DNA from: Marivirga sericea
Lineage (GTDB): Bacteria; Bacteroidota; Bacteroidia; Cytophagales; Cyclobacteriaceae
Length of the DNA stretch: 64,000 nt
NCBI RefSeq assembly: GCF_900177665.1
Contig: NZ_FXAW01000001.1
Coordinates: 1,190,925 to 1,254,924, forward strand
Direction: 5' to 3'
This document shows, piece after piece, positions 18,028 to 27,590 of this stretch. The translations under genes were made by a program, and so were the position numbers. Numbering within the stretch: position 1 is the first letter of the stretch; each line of letters begins with the position of its first letter. The notes under the pieces were generated by a model, which made no database searches, was not told the DNA's origin, and worked only from the letters and a program-made list of their open reading frames with translations.

Positions 18028-19752
18028 ATGGCAGAACGCGAATTTATTCAATCAGGAACCACAGGCCCACGTCTAAAGTATCTTTCTAATATTTTCAATA
18101 ACTATACAACGGCTTGGATCATCTCAGCGCTTCTGGCAACTGCTGCATATGGCTATTTTTTTCAAGCAGATTACTTTCAAGAATCAGGGGCATGGAAATT
18201 AGCACTCACTTTGGGAGGCGAATTTTTGGTTGCTCTTCTACTAACTGGATTTGTTACATTATATATCTACGACAAAAGGCAAACCTCTACGCCCATTCAA
18301 CGTGTTTTCCCTGTTGTAATCTGGGGTAGAAAATTCTTGGTAAAAGTAGGTCCTTTATTACGACAATATCTATTCTCCAACGATCAGGAAGAAACGCCTT
18401 ATAATAGAATCACTAGAAATTGGATTTATGCCACTTCCGCGGGAGTAAGTAATACGATTGGCTTTGGAAGTCAGATAGACATGGATAAGGTCGGCACCAC
18501 GCTTATTATGCCTGCGACATTCACTAACACAAAAACAAAAACAGGAGATGAAACCGGTCAATTCTATAAAAAAGTAATCGGAGAACACACTGGCGTTCAA
18601 CCTTATACACTCAATCACTTTGTACACATCAGTGCTATGTCGTACGGGGCACTTTCCTATAATGCGCATGCCGCCCTAAGTAAAGGAGCTAAAATGGCGG
18701 GCATTCTTCACAACACAGGAGAAGGCTCATTAGCTCCTTGCCATGAATATGGTGGCGCAGATTTAGTCTTCCAGATTGGTACCGCTAAATATGGCATAAG
18801 AACAGAAGATGGGGTTTTAGATGAGCGACTACTGAAAGAAATGGCGGACCATCCTCAAGTGAAATTGTTTGAGATAAAACTGGCCCAAGGAGCTAAACCT
18901 GGTAAAGGAGGCATGTTGCTGAAAGAGAAAATCACGGATGAAATAGCTAAAATCAGAAAGATTCCCATGGGAAAAGATGCCTATGCCCCCGCCCGACATA
19001 AAGAGTTTTCTGATGTGGCAGGACTATTTGAATTCATCGATAAAGTAAGAAAGATTACTAATAAACCTGTAGGAATCAAGATGGTAATAGGACATACCGT
19101 AGAGATTGAGGACATTGCCAAGAAAATGAAAGATGAACCAGGCAGAGGCCCTGATTACATTGTGATCGATGGTGGAGACGGAGGAACAGGTGCTTCACCT
19201 CATGTTTTGAGTTCTTATGCCGGTTTACCTATGAAGCAAGCATTAGCTGTCGCAGACTGGGCTTTAAGACACAATGGCGTAAGAGATAAAGTAGTCCTAT
19301 TTGCCAGCGGTAAAATCGCTACTACCATCGACATTGCTGTTGCCATGGCATTAGGAGCTGATGCCGTTTACATTGCCAGAGGATTTATGCTTTCATTAGG
19401 TTGCATACAGGCCTTAGAATGTCATACTAACTCCTGCCCTACTGGAATAGCTACCCAAAATAAAAGATTGCAAAAAGCATTAGACATTGAAGCTGCTGCC
19501 AAAAGAATAGCCACTTATGCCGATGCGCTTTATAAAGAAACCCAGATGCTAGCTGAATCATGTGGCTATGAAAGCCCAAATCAAATCACAGCTGATGATA
19601 TTATGGTGGTCACCTCCCCTGGCCACTTAGATTACTTATCCGAATTACAAGGAATCTCAGCCTTTGAAGCCAGTCAAGAAAGAAGGTTAGCCAAAGAAAA
19701 AAATATGAGCGTTGGGGAGATGAAGATGAGGAGAGAGCAAGTTGAGGATTAG
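18028..19752 (+). CDS. FMN-binding glutamate synthase-like oxidoreductase
   Basis: The 574-residue protein corresponds to the central FMN/Fe-S part of the GltB large subunit without the glutaminase domain. Two N-terminal membrane segments (about 28-48 and 60-82) are followed by the TIM-barrel synthase domain: HNTGEGSL, KLAQGAKPGKGG, DGGDGGTGASP. The 3Fe-4S cysteines are Cys459, Cys465 and Cys470 in GCIQALECHTNSC. Family members are usually annotated as glutamate synthase, but with no glutaminase partner here the true reaction is unproven. It stands alone. Confidence 0.88.
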   Translation: MAEREFIQSGTTGPRLKYLSNIFNNYTTAWIISALLATAAYGYFFQADYFQESGAWKLALTLGGEFLVALLLTGFVTLYIYDKRQTSTPIQRVFPVVIWGRKFLVKVGPLLRQYLFSNDQEETPYNRITRNWIYATSAGVSNTIGFGSQIDMDKVGTTLIMPATFTNTKTKTGDETGQFYKKVIGEHTGVQPYTLNHFVHISAMSYGALSYNAHAALSKGAKMAGILHNTGEGSLAPCHEYGGADLVFQIGTAKYGIRTEDGVLDERLLKEMADHPQVKLFEIKLAQGAKPGKGGMLLKEKITDEIAKIRKIPMGKDAYAPARHKEFSDVAGLFEFIDKVRKITNKPVGIKMVIGHTVEIEDIAKKMKDEPGRGPDYIVIDGGDGGTGASPHVLSSYAGLPMKQALAVADWALRHNGVRDKVVLFASGKIATTIDIAVAMALGADAVYIARGFMLSLGCIQALECHTNSCPTGIATQNKRLQKALDIEAAAKRIATYADALYKETQMLAESCGYESPNQITADDIMVVTSPGHLDYLSELQGISAFEASQERRLAKEKNMSVGEMKMRREQVED

Positions 19753-20110
19753 CTATAAAGTACATGCAGACTTAGAATTTTGTCATTAAACAAAAAATTA
19801 AGATCATTCTCTAGGGGAGAAAAAAATTGAATTATTACTAAGAAATATTGTTTATATTCATTTTCTTGATTGGGTTAATAACACAAACTAGTGGTTTAAA
19901 GTTATAAGCATGTATTTATGGCTTATTAGGAAGAGAAAAAACTATTATAAATAAGTACACAATTCAACAAAGAGAATGAAAATACTGAAGATCTAATATT
20001 TTAAGCGAAATATCAACTTAGGGAGTTGATTGCTTTAACTTTTTAATTTCACCTTTGAAAAAGTACACCTTTTTAACTTTTAATTTTGTTACCTTATCAA
20101 CTATGAGAAA
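19753..20110. other. Intergenic, AT-rich, no recognised feature
   Basis: This is 358 bases with no convincing ORF, RNA or terminator. CTTTTTAA-type runs repeat near 20040-20090. An ATG at 20103 is followed at once by TGA and is not the start of the next gene. Confidence 0.5.
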
Positions 20111-22867
20111 TTGACTGATTTATCAAAAAGCACATATTTGATTTCTAAAACCTCCAAGAACGAATCTAGCGCGCTAGTAGGACATATATTTCCTTTGGTT
20201 TTGATGATTTTGATAAATTTTAATGCTTCAAGTCAGTTTTACCCAGCAAAACTATATTCAGTCCGAGATGGAATGCCAACCAATGCTATTTATGATATTA
20301 CACAATCACCAGATGGAATTTTATGGTTTATGACCTCAAAGGGCGTAGCGAGTTACAACTCCCTTGATTGGAAACTATTTCCAGATAGCCTAAAACTTCC
20401 CAATTCACCCTACTCTTTCATTAAGTCTCTCGAAGATGGGTCAGTTTGGGTTGCTGGCCAAAATAGAGATGGATTTATTATTCGATATTTAAAGAACGAG
20501 AAATGGCATTCAATAAATATAGAGGACATTGGCGATATACATGGTAAATTTTGCTTTGATGTCAAAATCAAAAAGAACGATTATGTAATAGCAATTGGTA
20601 ATCACAATTATATAGATTTAATAACTATATCAACAGAAACTGTCAATAGAATACGTCTATCAGATTTTCCGTCATTAGAAATATATTCTATTTCTTTCAA
20701 AAATGACAGTACATATATATCCAGCTCTGAAGGTCTTTTTATCTACAGTGACTCCATCAAGCCACATCCAGTAAATACAGCCTTAGGAACCCAAAAAGAA
20801 GTGCTGCAAGTAGCGTTCGAAGATGAAAGTTTATACCTCTTAGGTAAAGATTGGTTGGGAATCTACAAAAATGACACATTCCAATATCTAAACAAAGGCA
20901 CAGGTGTCACCACCAAAAGTCAATTTAATAAGCATAATCTGACAATTGACCAATTTGGCAGAGTATTTTTTAGTAGCATGAGTTCAGCTCGCTTTCTCGA
21001 TCCTTCCTCTGGTAAGAGCGAAATCTTGTTTGTGAACGGTCGAATTTTCAATGCAAAGAGCAACAAAATATTTGTAGACGATGAGAACAATGTTTGGGTC
21101 GGAGATCATCGTGGTCTCTTTAAATTCAATGTGTTAAGATTCCAAAATTATAATGAAAATATTGGTTTAGCTAATGACGAAGTTGCCGCAATCTCCACCT
21201 ATCAAAATCAGCTAGTTTTAGCAAATAAAAGCGATCTAAATTTTCTATCTGACGGTGTTATAAAGAAAAAGCTCCCTTTGAATTATAAAGCGGGGATCAG
21301 AGCACTAGACATGGCATATGATGGTCAAAATACATTGTATATTGCTGCGAATTCAGGCGGCTTACAAAAATATGACGGAATCAATTTGACAAATATTACT
21401 TTACCAGAAAATGATAATAATAATATCTCCACAGTAGAATACATTGATAAAAAATTATTTTTTGCCAATACGCATGCTTTGTTTTCATTAGAAGGAGAAG
21501 AAACCAGAAAAGAAATAGACTTGTCCGGAATAAGAAACATCAACTATTTGAACGCAGACAGCATCGCCTTGCTAAGTACTGGAAAGGGCTTATATCTTTA
21601 CCAGCCCCGCTCAAAGAAAATCAAGCATTTCACTTCTCGGTCCTTAAATTATCAAAATACATATAACGTCTGCAAATGGAATGGCCAATACTTCGTAGGT
21701 ACTGGCGGTGGGCTGGCAATAATTAGTGATAACGAGATAACTCCGTATTTCACAACTGAGAAATTAAATCGAGTTGCTGTTTATAGTTTATTTGTAAGTA
21801 CAAATAATAAACTATGGATCGGAACAAATGAAGGAGTATTTATTTGGGATGAAAAAAAACTGATCAACTACAATCGGTCTCACGGGCTAATTGGTGACGA
21901 AATTAATAGAAATGCGTTTATTCAAATTAAAGAAGAGAAAGTTTGGATAGGCACTGAATTAGGCGCTTCGGTGTATGACTACAGTAATGACATCAGTCTG
22001 GAAATTATTCCTAATCTAAGCATCACAAAAGCATCTACATTAGAAGGTCAAATTCTAAATGAAAGCAATAATACGCTGAAATACAATAATAATACTCTTG
22101 AATTTCAGTTTATAGGAATATCATTCTTTGATGAAAATCAAATTAAGTATAGGTATAAATTGATCGGCTTTGACGATCAATACCTTTATATTAACAATCC
22201 AAATTCCAATGCCATTAGGTACACGAATTTACCTCCTGATGATTATCAATTTCTTGTGGAATCAAGCATAGACTCGAACCATTGGAGCAGTCCGAAAAGC
22301 ATAAATTTCACCATCAAGAAACCATTTTATACTACATACTGGTTTCTAATATTTGTGGCTTTCTCTCTTATCGTTATTCTTTATATAATTTACAAAATAA
22401 GGTTTAATTTCATCCTCAGAAATCAGAAAAAACTAAAAAAGGAGGTTCGCCAAAGAACGCAGGAAATTCAAAGCATGAATGATGAAATTCAGGCACAAAA
22501 TGAAGAGCTGCTAAGTCAGAGCGAAGAAATAGCGACTAATAATGAAAGATTAGAAGAGATTGTTCAAGATAGAACTCAAAAACTTCAAGAGCAAAATGAA
22601 AGGTTATCAAAATACGCATTTATGAATTCCCATGAATTGAGAGGACCGATCTGCCGAATGATAGGTTTGCTGAATGTCTTAAAACTAACCAAAAGCGAAG
22701 ATCGCGAAAAAATATTAAATTTGATTCAAATCACAGGTTTAGAACTCGATGCCATTACTATAAGAATAAATCAAACGCTGGAAACTGTTGATTTCAATGA
22801 ATTATATGAATTTCATAGTAACGAAAATTTAAACAATGAGATTGAATCTAAAAAGGCAAATAATTGA
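20111..22867 (+). CDS. Propeller sensor protein with Y_Y_Y domain and a DHp-like helix but no kinase ATPase domain
   Basis: The start is TTG with a hydrophobic signal ending near NASSQ (residue about 42); an alternative ATG at 20201 would leave a very short signal. Residues about 45-640 are two-component-regulator propeller repeats (DGILWFMTSKGV, NNVWVGDHRGL, NKLWIGTNEGV). Residues 650-735 are a Y_Y_Y domain. Residues about 738-760 are one membrane segment, then a long coiled coil. The C-terminus has FMNSHELRGP, a HisKA-like phospho-acceptor helix, and stops about 80 residues later. No N, G1 or G2 boxes of an ATPase domain follow in any frame. It probably works with another kinase or by dimer signalling. 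Confidence 0.85.
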   Translation: MTDLSKSTYLISKTSKNESSALVGHIFPLVLMILINFNASSQFYPAKLYSVRDGMPTNAIYDITQSPDGILWFMTSKGVASYNSLDWKLFPDSLKLPNSPYSFIKSLEDGSVWVAGQNRDGFIIRYLKNEKWHSINIEDIGDIHGKFCFDVKIKKNDYVIAIGNHNYIDLITISTETVNRIRLSDFPSLEIYSISFKNDSTYISSSEGLFIYSDSIKPHPVNTALGTQKEVLQVAFEDESLYLLGKDWLGIYKNDTFQYLNKGTGVTTKSQFNKHNLTIDQFGRVFFSSMSSARFLDPSSGKSEILFVNGRIFNAKSNKIFVDDENNVWVGDHRGLFKFNVLRFQNYNENIGLANDEVAAISTYQNQLVLANKSDLNFLSDGVIKKKLPLNYKAGIRALDMAYDGQNTLYIAANSGGLQKYDGINLTNITLPENDNNNISTVEYIDKKLFFANTHALFSLEGEETRKEIDLSGIRNINYLNADSIALLSTGKGLYLYQPRSKKIKHFTSRSLNYQNTYNVCKWNGQYFVGTGGGLAIISDNEITPYFTTEKLNRVAVYSLFVSTNNKLWIGTNEGVFIWDEKKLINYNRSHGLIGDEINRNAFIQIKEEKVWIGTELGASVYDYSNDISLEIIPNLSITKASTLEGQILNESNNTLKYNNNTLEFQFIGISFFDENQIKYRYKLIGFDDQYLYINNPNSNAIRYTNLPPDDYQFLVESSIDSNHWSSPKSINFTIKKPFYTTYWFLIFVAFSLIVILYIIYKIRFNFILRNQKKLKKEVRQRTQEIQSMNDEIQAQNEELLSQSEEIATNNERLEEIVQDRTQKLQEQNERLSKYAFMNSHELRGPICRMIGLLNVLKLTKSEDREKILNLIQITGLELDAITIRINQTLETVDFNELYEFHSNENLNNEIESKKANN

Positions 22868-23048
22868 TATTGCTTAACATCCAATAGAAAAGTATCACAT
22901 AGCAAGCAAAGTCGTATTGCTTGTGCTAATGCACCCCATCTACAATGCCTCCAACTCAACCAAAGCTAATATGACATCAAGGTGACACGTCTATGTCGTA
23001 ACAAAGTCCATCATTTAAAAATAGTTTTGTACTTTAACAAATCGAAAA

Positions 23049-24719
23049 ATGATGGAAAAAGAAAGTATCGCAAAAAACTTAGTTTACTATCGTAAACAAC
23101 AAGGATTATCGCAGGAAAAGCTATCGGAAAAGTCGACTGTCACGGTAAGAACAATCCAAAGAATCGAAAAAGCATCGGTTAATCCTCATCTTGACACCCT
23201 TAAATTATTGGCAGTCGGGTTGGGTATTCAATTAGAAGATTTAAAGCCTATAGATAATCCTAAAGAAGAAAGCATTAAAACAAAATGGCTATTGCTATTT
23301 CATGGATTGCCATTATTAGGAGTAGTGGTTCCCTTTTTCAACATTCTTACTGTATTATTCCTTTGGGTGCATAAGAGAGAGGATAATTCCCTCTATGATC
23401 TGCATGGTAGAAAAATCATTAATTATAACATTTCAATTACCCTAATTTTTATCATGGCATTCATTGCACTACTAACGGTGGAAGGTTATGGCTTCCTCTT
23501 CTTTGTAAGTGTTGTACCGCTAAATTTTACCATCATCATTTTCAATATGTTTTATGTAGTGAAAAAGCAAAAATGCTTCTACCCTTTCGCTTTTCCATTT
23601 CTTTCACTTAACAAACAAGGCAAACAACTACTTATTGCATTGCTTGTTATATTTTCTTCCTGTTCGACTTCTACTGAGCAAGCGATAACACGCTTAGATG
23701 GAAGCAAACTAACCTTTGACTCATTGGAACAAAAGGTAAAGCTCCTTATGAACCAAGCTGAAGTCCATGGCTTAAACATGACTATTTTAGAAAACAATGA
23801 GGTTTTTTATCAAAATTCGTTTGGCTATAAGAACTTTCAAGAAAAAACTGCTTTAAATGACACCACCAGCATTTATGGGGCATCCCTTAGTAAAGCTGTG
23901 TTTGGTGTATTGGTCATGAAATTAGTAGAGGAAGGCGTCTTAGACTTGGACACTCCTTTGGAATCATACCTTCCAAAAAAGATATATCAATATGAGCCAC
24001 AAACACGCTGGCACGATGACTACTCAGATTTAGAAACTGATAGACTCTATCATAAAATTACTGCAAGGATGTGCTTATCACACACTTCAGGTTTCCCTAA
24101 TTGGAGATGGTTTGAAGGTGATCAAAAGCTGAGGGTAAAATTTGAACCTGGGGAAAAGTATCTCTACTCTGGTGAAGGCATGGTATTTCTCCAAGTAGTA
24201 ATCGAAAAACTAACAGGAAAAGGATTAGAGGAGTTGGCTCAAGAGAAGGTTTTTACGCCTTTAAAAATGGACAATTCGAGCTTTCAATGGGAAACCCACT
24301 ATGAAGCAGATTTTGCCTATGGTCATCAATCTGATGGCACATTGTATCAAAAAGACAAGGATAATGAGCCAAGAGGTCCGAGCACCTTAGAAACTACTGC
24401 ATCAGATTATGCTTTATTTTTAGAAGCAGTTTTAAATAAAAAACTATTAAGTAATCAGAGCTGGAAAGAAATTCTACAACCCCAGATTCGAATCAAATCT
24501 AAACGACAATTTGGGCCTCTCTCCAATCAGACAACAGATGAACATGATAACATACAGCTTTCCTATGGATTAAGCTTTGGATTGCTTAAAACGCCATATG
24601 GATGGGCAGCATTTAAAGAAGGTCATGGAAATGGTTTTCAACACTACTTTATCCTATTTCCTGAAGCAAAAACGGGCGTAATGTTCATGACTAATAGTGA
24701 TCGGGGAAAGTATTTTTAA
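23049..24719 (+). CDS. HTH / membrane / class C beta-lactamase-like serine hydrolase fusion, C-terminus frameshifted
   Basis: Residues 4-60 are an XRE helix-turn-helix (LSQEKLSEKSTVTVRTIQRI). Residues about 83-170 hold three membrane segments like the HTH-DUF4870 family. At about 193-207 a second hydrophobic stretch ends FSSCS, which looks like the lipoprotein signal of a once-separate hydrolase. Residues 225 to the end are a serine hydrolase: SxxK at Ser279-Lys282 (SLSK), YSGEG in the Tyr position and HGNG as third motif. The frame ends at GKYF, while the sequence to 24801 encodes the expected tail in another frame. Substrate unknown. Confidence 0.75.
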   Translation: MMEKESIAKNLVYYRKQQGLSQEKLSEKSTVTVRTIQRIEKASVNPHLDTLKLLAVGLGIQLEDLKPIDNPKEESIKTKWLLLFHGLPLLGVVVPFFNILTVLFLWVHKREDNSLYDLHGRKIINYNISITLIFIMAFIALLTVEGYGFLFFVSVVPLNFTIIIFNMFYVVKKQKCFYPFAFPFLSLNKQGKQLLIALLVIFSSCSTSTEQAITRLDGSKLTFDSLEQKVKLLMNQAEVHGLNMTILENNEVFYQNSFGYKNFQEKTALNDTTSIYGASLSKAVFGVLVMKLVEEGVLDLDTPLESYLPKKIYQYEPQTRWHDDYSDLETDRLYHKITARMCLSHTSGFPNWRWFEGDQKLRVKFEPGEKYLYSGEGMVFLQVVIEKLTGKGLEELAQEKVFTPLKMDNSSFQWETHYEADFAYGHQSDGTLYQKDKDNEPRGPSTLETTASDYALFLEAVLNKKLLSNQSWKEILQPQIRIKSKRQFGPLSNQTTDEHDNIQLSYGLSFGLLKTPYGWAAFKEGHGNGFQHYFILFPEAKTGVMFMTNSDRGKYF

Positions 24720-24801
24720 ATACCTATTAGAATTAGTTATTAAAGATACTTTTACTCCTTGGGAATGGGAGAATTACTTCCCCTATGATCATGAAATTTG
24801 A
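24706..24801 (+). pseudogene. Out-of-frame C-terminal tail of the serine hydrolase
   Basis: Reading from 24706 in a shifted frame gives ESIFKYLLELVIKDTF, then TPWEWENYFPYDHEI and TGA at 24799-24801. Related hydrolases end with NSD.GESIF and TPW.WE, so this fits the lost end of the preceding gene. The shift is at the GGGG run at 24703-24706. It may be a true mutation or a read error. Confidence 0.7.
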
Positions 24802-25002
24802 CTTACTTTCTATTTGATTTAAGTATCCTTTTTAATACTCTGAAGAATATTAAAAGGGTATCAAATCACAATATTATAAAATAGAGAAGTTCTGAAAAAT
24901 TAATCCTCATATACATTTGCTCTTTTTAGAAACATGCTATATGGATTCCATAGCGCAGAAAATGTAAGAATACATTGGGGAATTACTTTAAGACTTTTGC
25001 CA

Positions 25003-25743
25003 CTATATCCTTCCTTCAAGATCTTTAATTATTTTATGATTTTCTATCATCGATCTTTCAATACTTGCTAGATAAAACCCTATTGACATCCTCAATTGAG
25101 ATATAATTGGAATAAAATGCTGGTGTTTCATTACTTTCTTAAGCTTGGTCGTATCAACTGTTGAAACACCAAGTAAGGGAGGAAATCTCCTATCCTCATA
25201 TTTAAAGATAGCTTCATTATTGAATATTTCATGTTCTAGCAAAAAGTAGGGTCTACTAAACTGGCTGATAAGTGTATTAAATTCATCAGTAGCCTGCATT
25301 ACTTGCTGTAATTGCCCGAAATAGCTATTGATCTGTTCTCTAACTAAGTTATTTCGTAATTTTTCAATTGTCGTTTGATGATTATTTTGAGTAACAGGAC
25401 TAAACTGGATGTTACTCACTAAAAAATCAGTTGTTACACCTTTAAACCCAGACCCGTCATTAACTATCTGATTTAATTTAAAATAGGTATTTAAATACAC
25501 AGTTCCTCGTTTGTGGTAATTATTGGACAAGGCAGAGTCTCTCTTAAGGTCAATAATAATTTGCTTATAATTACCTATCTCATCATCTCTTAGTTGGACT
25601 TCCCTATTGATATCGTCTATTTTGATTGCTATTAAAATACCGATTACCACCAACAAAATTTCACCTATCGCATATAATAAATAGCTTTTGAATTTCCCCT
25701 CTATAAGTAGTTTACGTTTTACTTTATTAAAAATTTTAATCAC
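25003..25743 (-). CDS. DUF6090-family membrane protein
   Basis: This 246-residue protein is typical of Bacteroidota. The N-terminus (LIEGKFKSYLLYAIGEILLV) leads into one membrane segment (about 20-40, VVIGILIAIKID) followed by a helical soluble domain. The YAIGEILLVVIGILIA motif is the family hallmark. Its function is unknown. It is monocistronic and followed by an AT-rich region with no clear terminator. Confidence 0.8.
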   Translation of the reverse strand: MIKIFNKVKRKLLIEGKFKSYLLYAIGEILLVVIGILIAIKIDDINREVQLRDDEIGNYKQIIIDLKRDSALSNNYHKRGTVYLNTYFKLNQIVNDGSGFKGVTTDFLVSNIQFSPVTQNNHQTTIEKLRNNLVREQINSYFGQLQQVMQATDEFNTLISQFSRPYFLLEHEIFNNEAIFKYEDRRFPPLLGVSTVDTTKLKKVMKHQHFIPIISQLRMSIGFYLASIERSMIENHKIIKDLEGRI

Positions 25744-26174
25744 GAAATACTTGTTTTAAAACTACAACTACTCTTGTTCTAATGAAAATAACAAAGCTTG
25801 CCTTCAATTACAAATTAAAATTAATAATCGGGATAAAATTCATCTCGACATTTTAGAAAAAAAAAAACAAAACACACTCAGTATAGTAGAAAAGTGACGA
25901 GACATAAAACTTACCTTTATAAGAGATTTAGCTTCCAATGCTTTGTATTAGTCAGTTGCGCTTTAGGGAAGGAGCTTAAGGCGACTGATGAGCAAGACCT
26001 AAATTCTTAGAAAATTTAGGTATTTGGTTCTTGAAAAAACTTTTCCAATATATAATTCTTTGGTTTCCGTGTATTTACCATGGTCCTATTGATTTAAGTT
26101 TAAAACATAATAAGACAAGGTGCTCGCTTGCATCAATTGTGACTTAAAAGTTTAATTAAATATACAAATGGTAT
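25744..26174. other. Intergenic, no recognised gene
   Basis: This is 431 AT-rich bases between two minus-strand genes. I see no ORF with coding character, RNA gene or strong hairpin. Confidence 0.4.
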
Positions 26175-26957
26175 TTACTCCCCAAAATGCATGAATTCAT
26201 TGTATTTCTCTTTGATGTAAGCTGCAATTTCGTATTCGCTTGATTTTTTAATAAAATCATCCTCAACATCCATAAACATGATAAAATCTGTAAGAAGGTC
26301 TCCTTCTAACTTTACTAGCTGCTTTATAATGACACGATTGAATTTTTTATTTACCTCCGTAATTTCGCCTTTGTCAGCCTTTAAGGCATAATATTTCATT
26401 TTTGCTTTATACTTTCGACTCAACATTTTAGGAATAACATAAATATCAATAGTATGTGGAGGAAGAATCCTTCCGTTTTCCCAAAATTTCAGACTGTTAT
26501 CTACCTGAAATAATGGAGGTATCTCAGCCATAGGTTTTGCCTCTGGAACACCATACATCCGTAATTTCTTGGACTTTTGTTTCTCTAATTCTCTTACCTT
26601 CTCACTGAAAATATTTGAGTTGATGGGGATATTACTTACTTCCACCTCATCTAATTGAATAACTAAAGGAGTCATCAAAACAATGACTGATTGGGGTTTG
26701 AGAATAATAAATTGCTTACGCTGATAATTAACATTCGAAATCAGCAAGGTATCAAAAGCTTGAGCTTGAACTAAAAACTCACCTTTATTATTTGTAACTG
26801 CCATTGTCTTTTTCGAAAGGTTTAGCACATGGCTCCCTTCTATTGGATCCCGCGTTTCTTCATCAAGTATCACTCCATCGAGTTGTTCTTGGGCAGTCAG
26901 ATTAAAGCAGTAGAATCCCAAAAAGAGAAAGAAGATATACGTTCTCGGATGGTTCAT
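26175..26957 (-). CDS. Carboxypeptidase-D-regulatory-like secreted protein
   Basis: The 260-residue protein has a signal peptide ending LTAQ (residue about 22). Residues 25-105 form a carboxypeptidase-regulatory-like beta sandwich (LDGVILDEETRDPIEGSHV, TNNKGEF). The remaining 150 or so residues are a charged domain with conserved aromatic residues. Such proteins are common, poorly understood periplasmic or outer-membrane proteins in Bacteroidota. No partner gene is adjacent. Confidence 0.75.
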   Translation of the reverse strand: MNHPRTYIFFLFLGFYCFNLTAQEQLDGVILDEETRDPIEGSHVLNLSKKTMAVTNNKGEFLVQAQAFDTLLISNVNYQRKQFIILKPQSVIVLMTPLVIQLDEVEVSNIPINSNIFSEKVRELEKQKSKKLRMYGVPEAKPMAEIPPLFQVDNSLKFWENGRILPPHTIDIYVIPKMLSRKYKAKMKYYALKADKGEITEVNKKFNRVIIKQLVKLEGDLLTDFIMFMDVEDDFIKKSSEYEIAAYIKEKYNEFMHFGE

Positions 26958-27172
26958 GAAGGTTGAATTTTGCTTTCAATTAAGATAAACGCTCAACTAA
27001 CTCTTTCATTATATTGTTTGTGGAAATAGGTCGATCTATATACTGATAGCGTGCGTTCATGATATACATATATCTTTAAAATGCTTTATTATTAAGCTTC
27101 CGTTCTCATCTGCTAGAAAGTTTGTATATAAAAAACCTCCTCCGCTTTTGACACTAAGTAGATTAAAAATAA

Positions 27173-27189
27173 GAGGTCACAAGCGGATT
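27173..27189. repeat. Degenerate second attachment-like site
   Basis: GAGGTCACAAGCGGATT matches the 18-bp att core at 27398 in 16 of 17 positions. It lies exactly 225 bases to its left. Confidence 0.7.
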
Positions 27190-27397
27190 ACTCATACACA
27201 CATCCTTGCCGCACAATGCCCTCGTGAATCTTCGCCTGCGGCTCGATTTAGCTCATACGCACTAGGCATGGCGCACCTCCCCTCGTGAACCAATTCATTT
27301 AAAATAAATTGGTTTCGAAACTGCGGTTCTCATCCGCTACAAAGTTTGTGAAAAAAAAAACCTCCTCCGCTTTTGACACGAAGAAGGTTAAAAAAAA

Positions 27398-27415
27398 GAG
27401 GTCACGAGCGGATTC
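27398..27415. repeat. attL core
   Basis: GAGGTCACGAGCGGATTC is identical to the tRNA-Cys 3' segment at 34343-34360. The flanking bases differ at once on both sides. Confidence 0.88.
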
Positions 27416-27467
27416 TAAAATCATTAAAATATACCTTAAATCTACTTAAAAGCATATTAATTTCTAT

Positions 27468-27587
27468 AAAAGGGTATTTTTAAAAGGGTATTCTAATATT
27501 TTCTTACTATATTTATCCCTCATAAAAAGTGCCTCTATTTAAAGTTTAGCTGAACGGTCTATTTTCAATTTCATCTAATACCCTTTT
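27468..27587. repeat. Left arm-type sites (three AAAAGGGTATT copies)
   Basis: Two direct copies lie at 27468-27478 and 27482-27492 (14-base spacing), and an inverted copy is at 27577-27587, ending three bases before the integrase start. The same 11-mer occurs twice near the right end. By analogy with lambda-type and Bacteroides elements they are likely integrase arm-binding sites; the inverted copy could also autoregulate the integrase. Confidence 0.7.
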
Positions 27588-27590
27588 ATT

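Larger units (their letters stand above)
27101..27415. repeat. 225-bp-offset tandem copies of the tRNA-Cys 3' end and its terminator
   Basis: About 89 bases at 27101-27189 recur at 27326-27414 with constant offset and a few substitutions. Each copy reads, on the minus strand, the tRNA-Cys 3' end followed by a hairpin and T run (the loop-side sequence CTCCGCTTTTGACAC is identical). The right copy keeps a good stem, the left one is decayed. The 136 bases between contain no gene. This is consistent with an older integration or att duplication at the site. Confidence 0.75.

Noticed and set aside
20103..20111. ATG at 20103 as start of the propeller sensor
   Set aside because: It is followed at the third codon by TGA and is in a different frame.
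27101..27415. Possible CRISPR array
   Set aside because: There are only two repeat copies, 89 bases long, and they match the tRNA-Cys 3' end; no cas genes are present.
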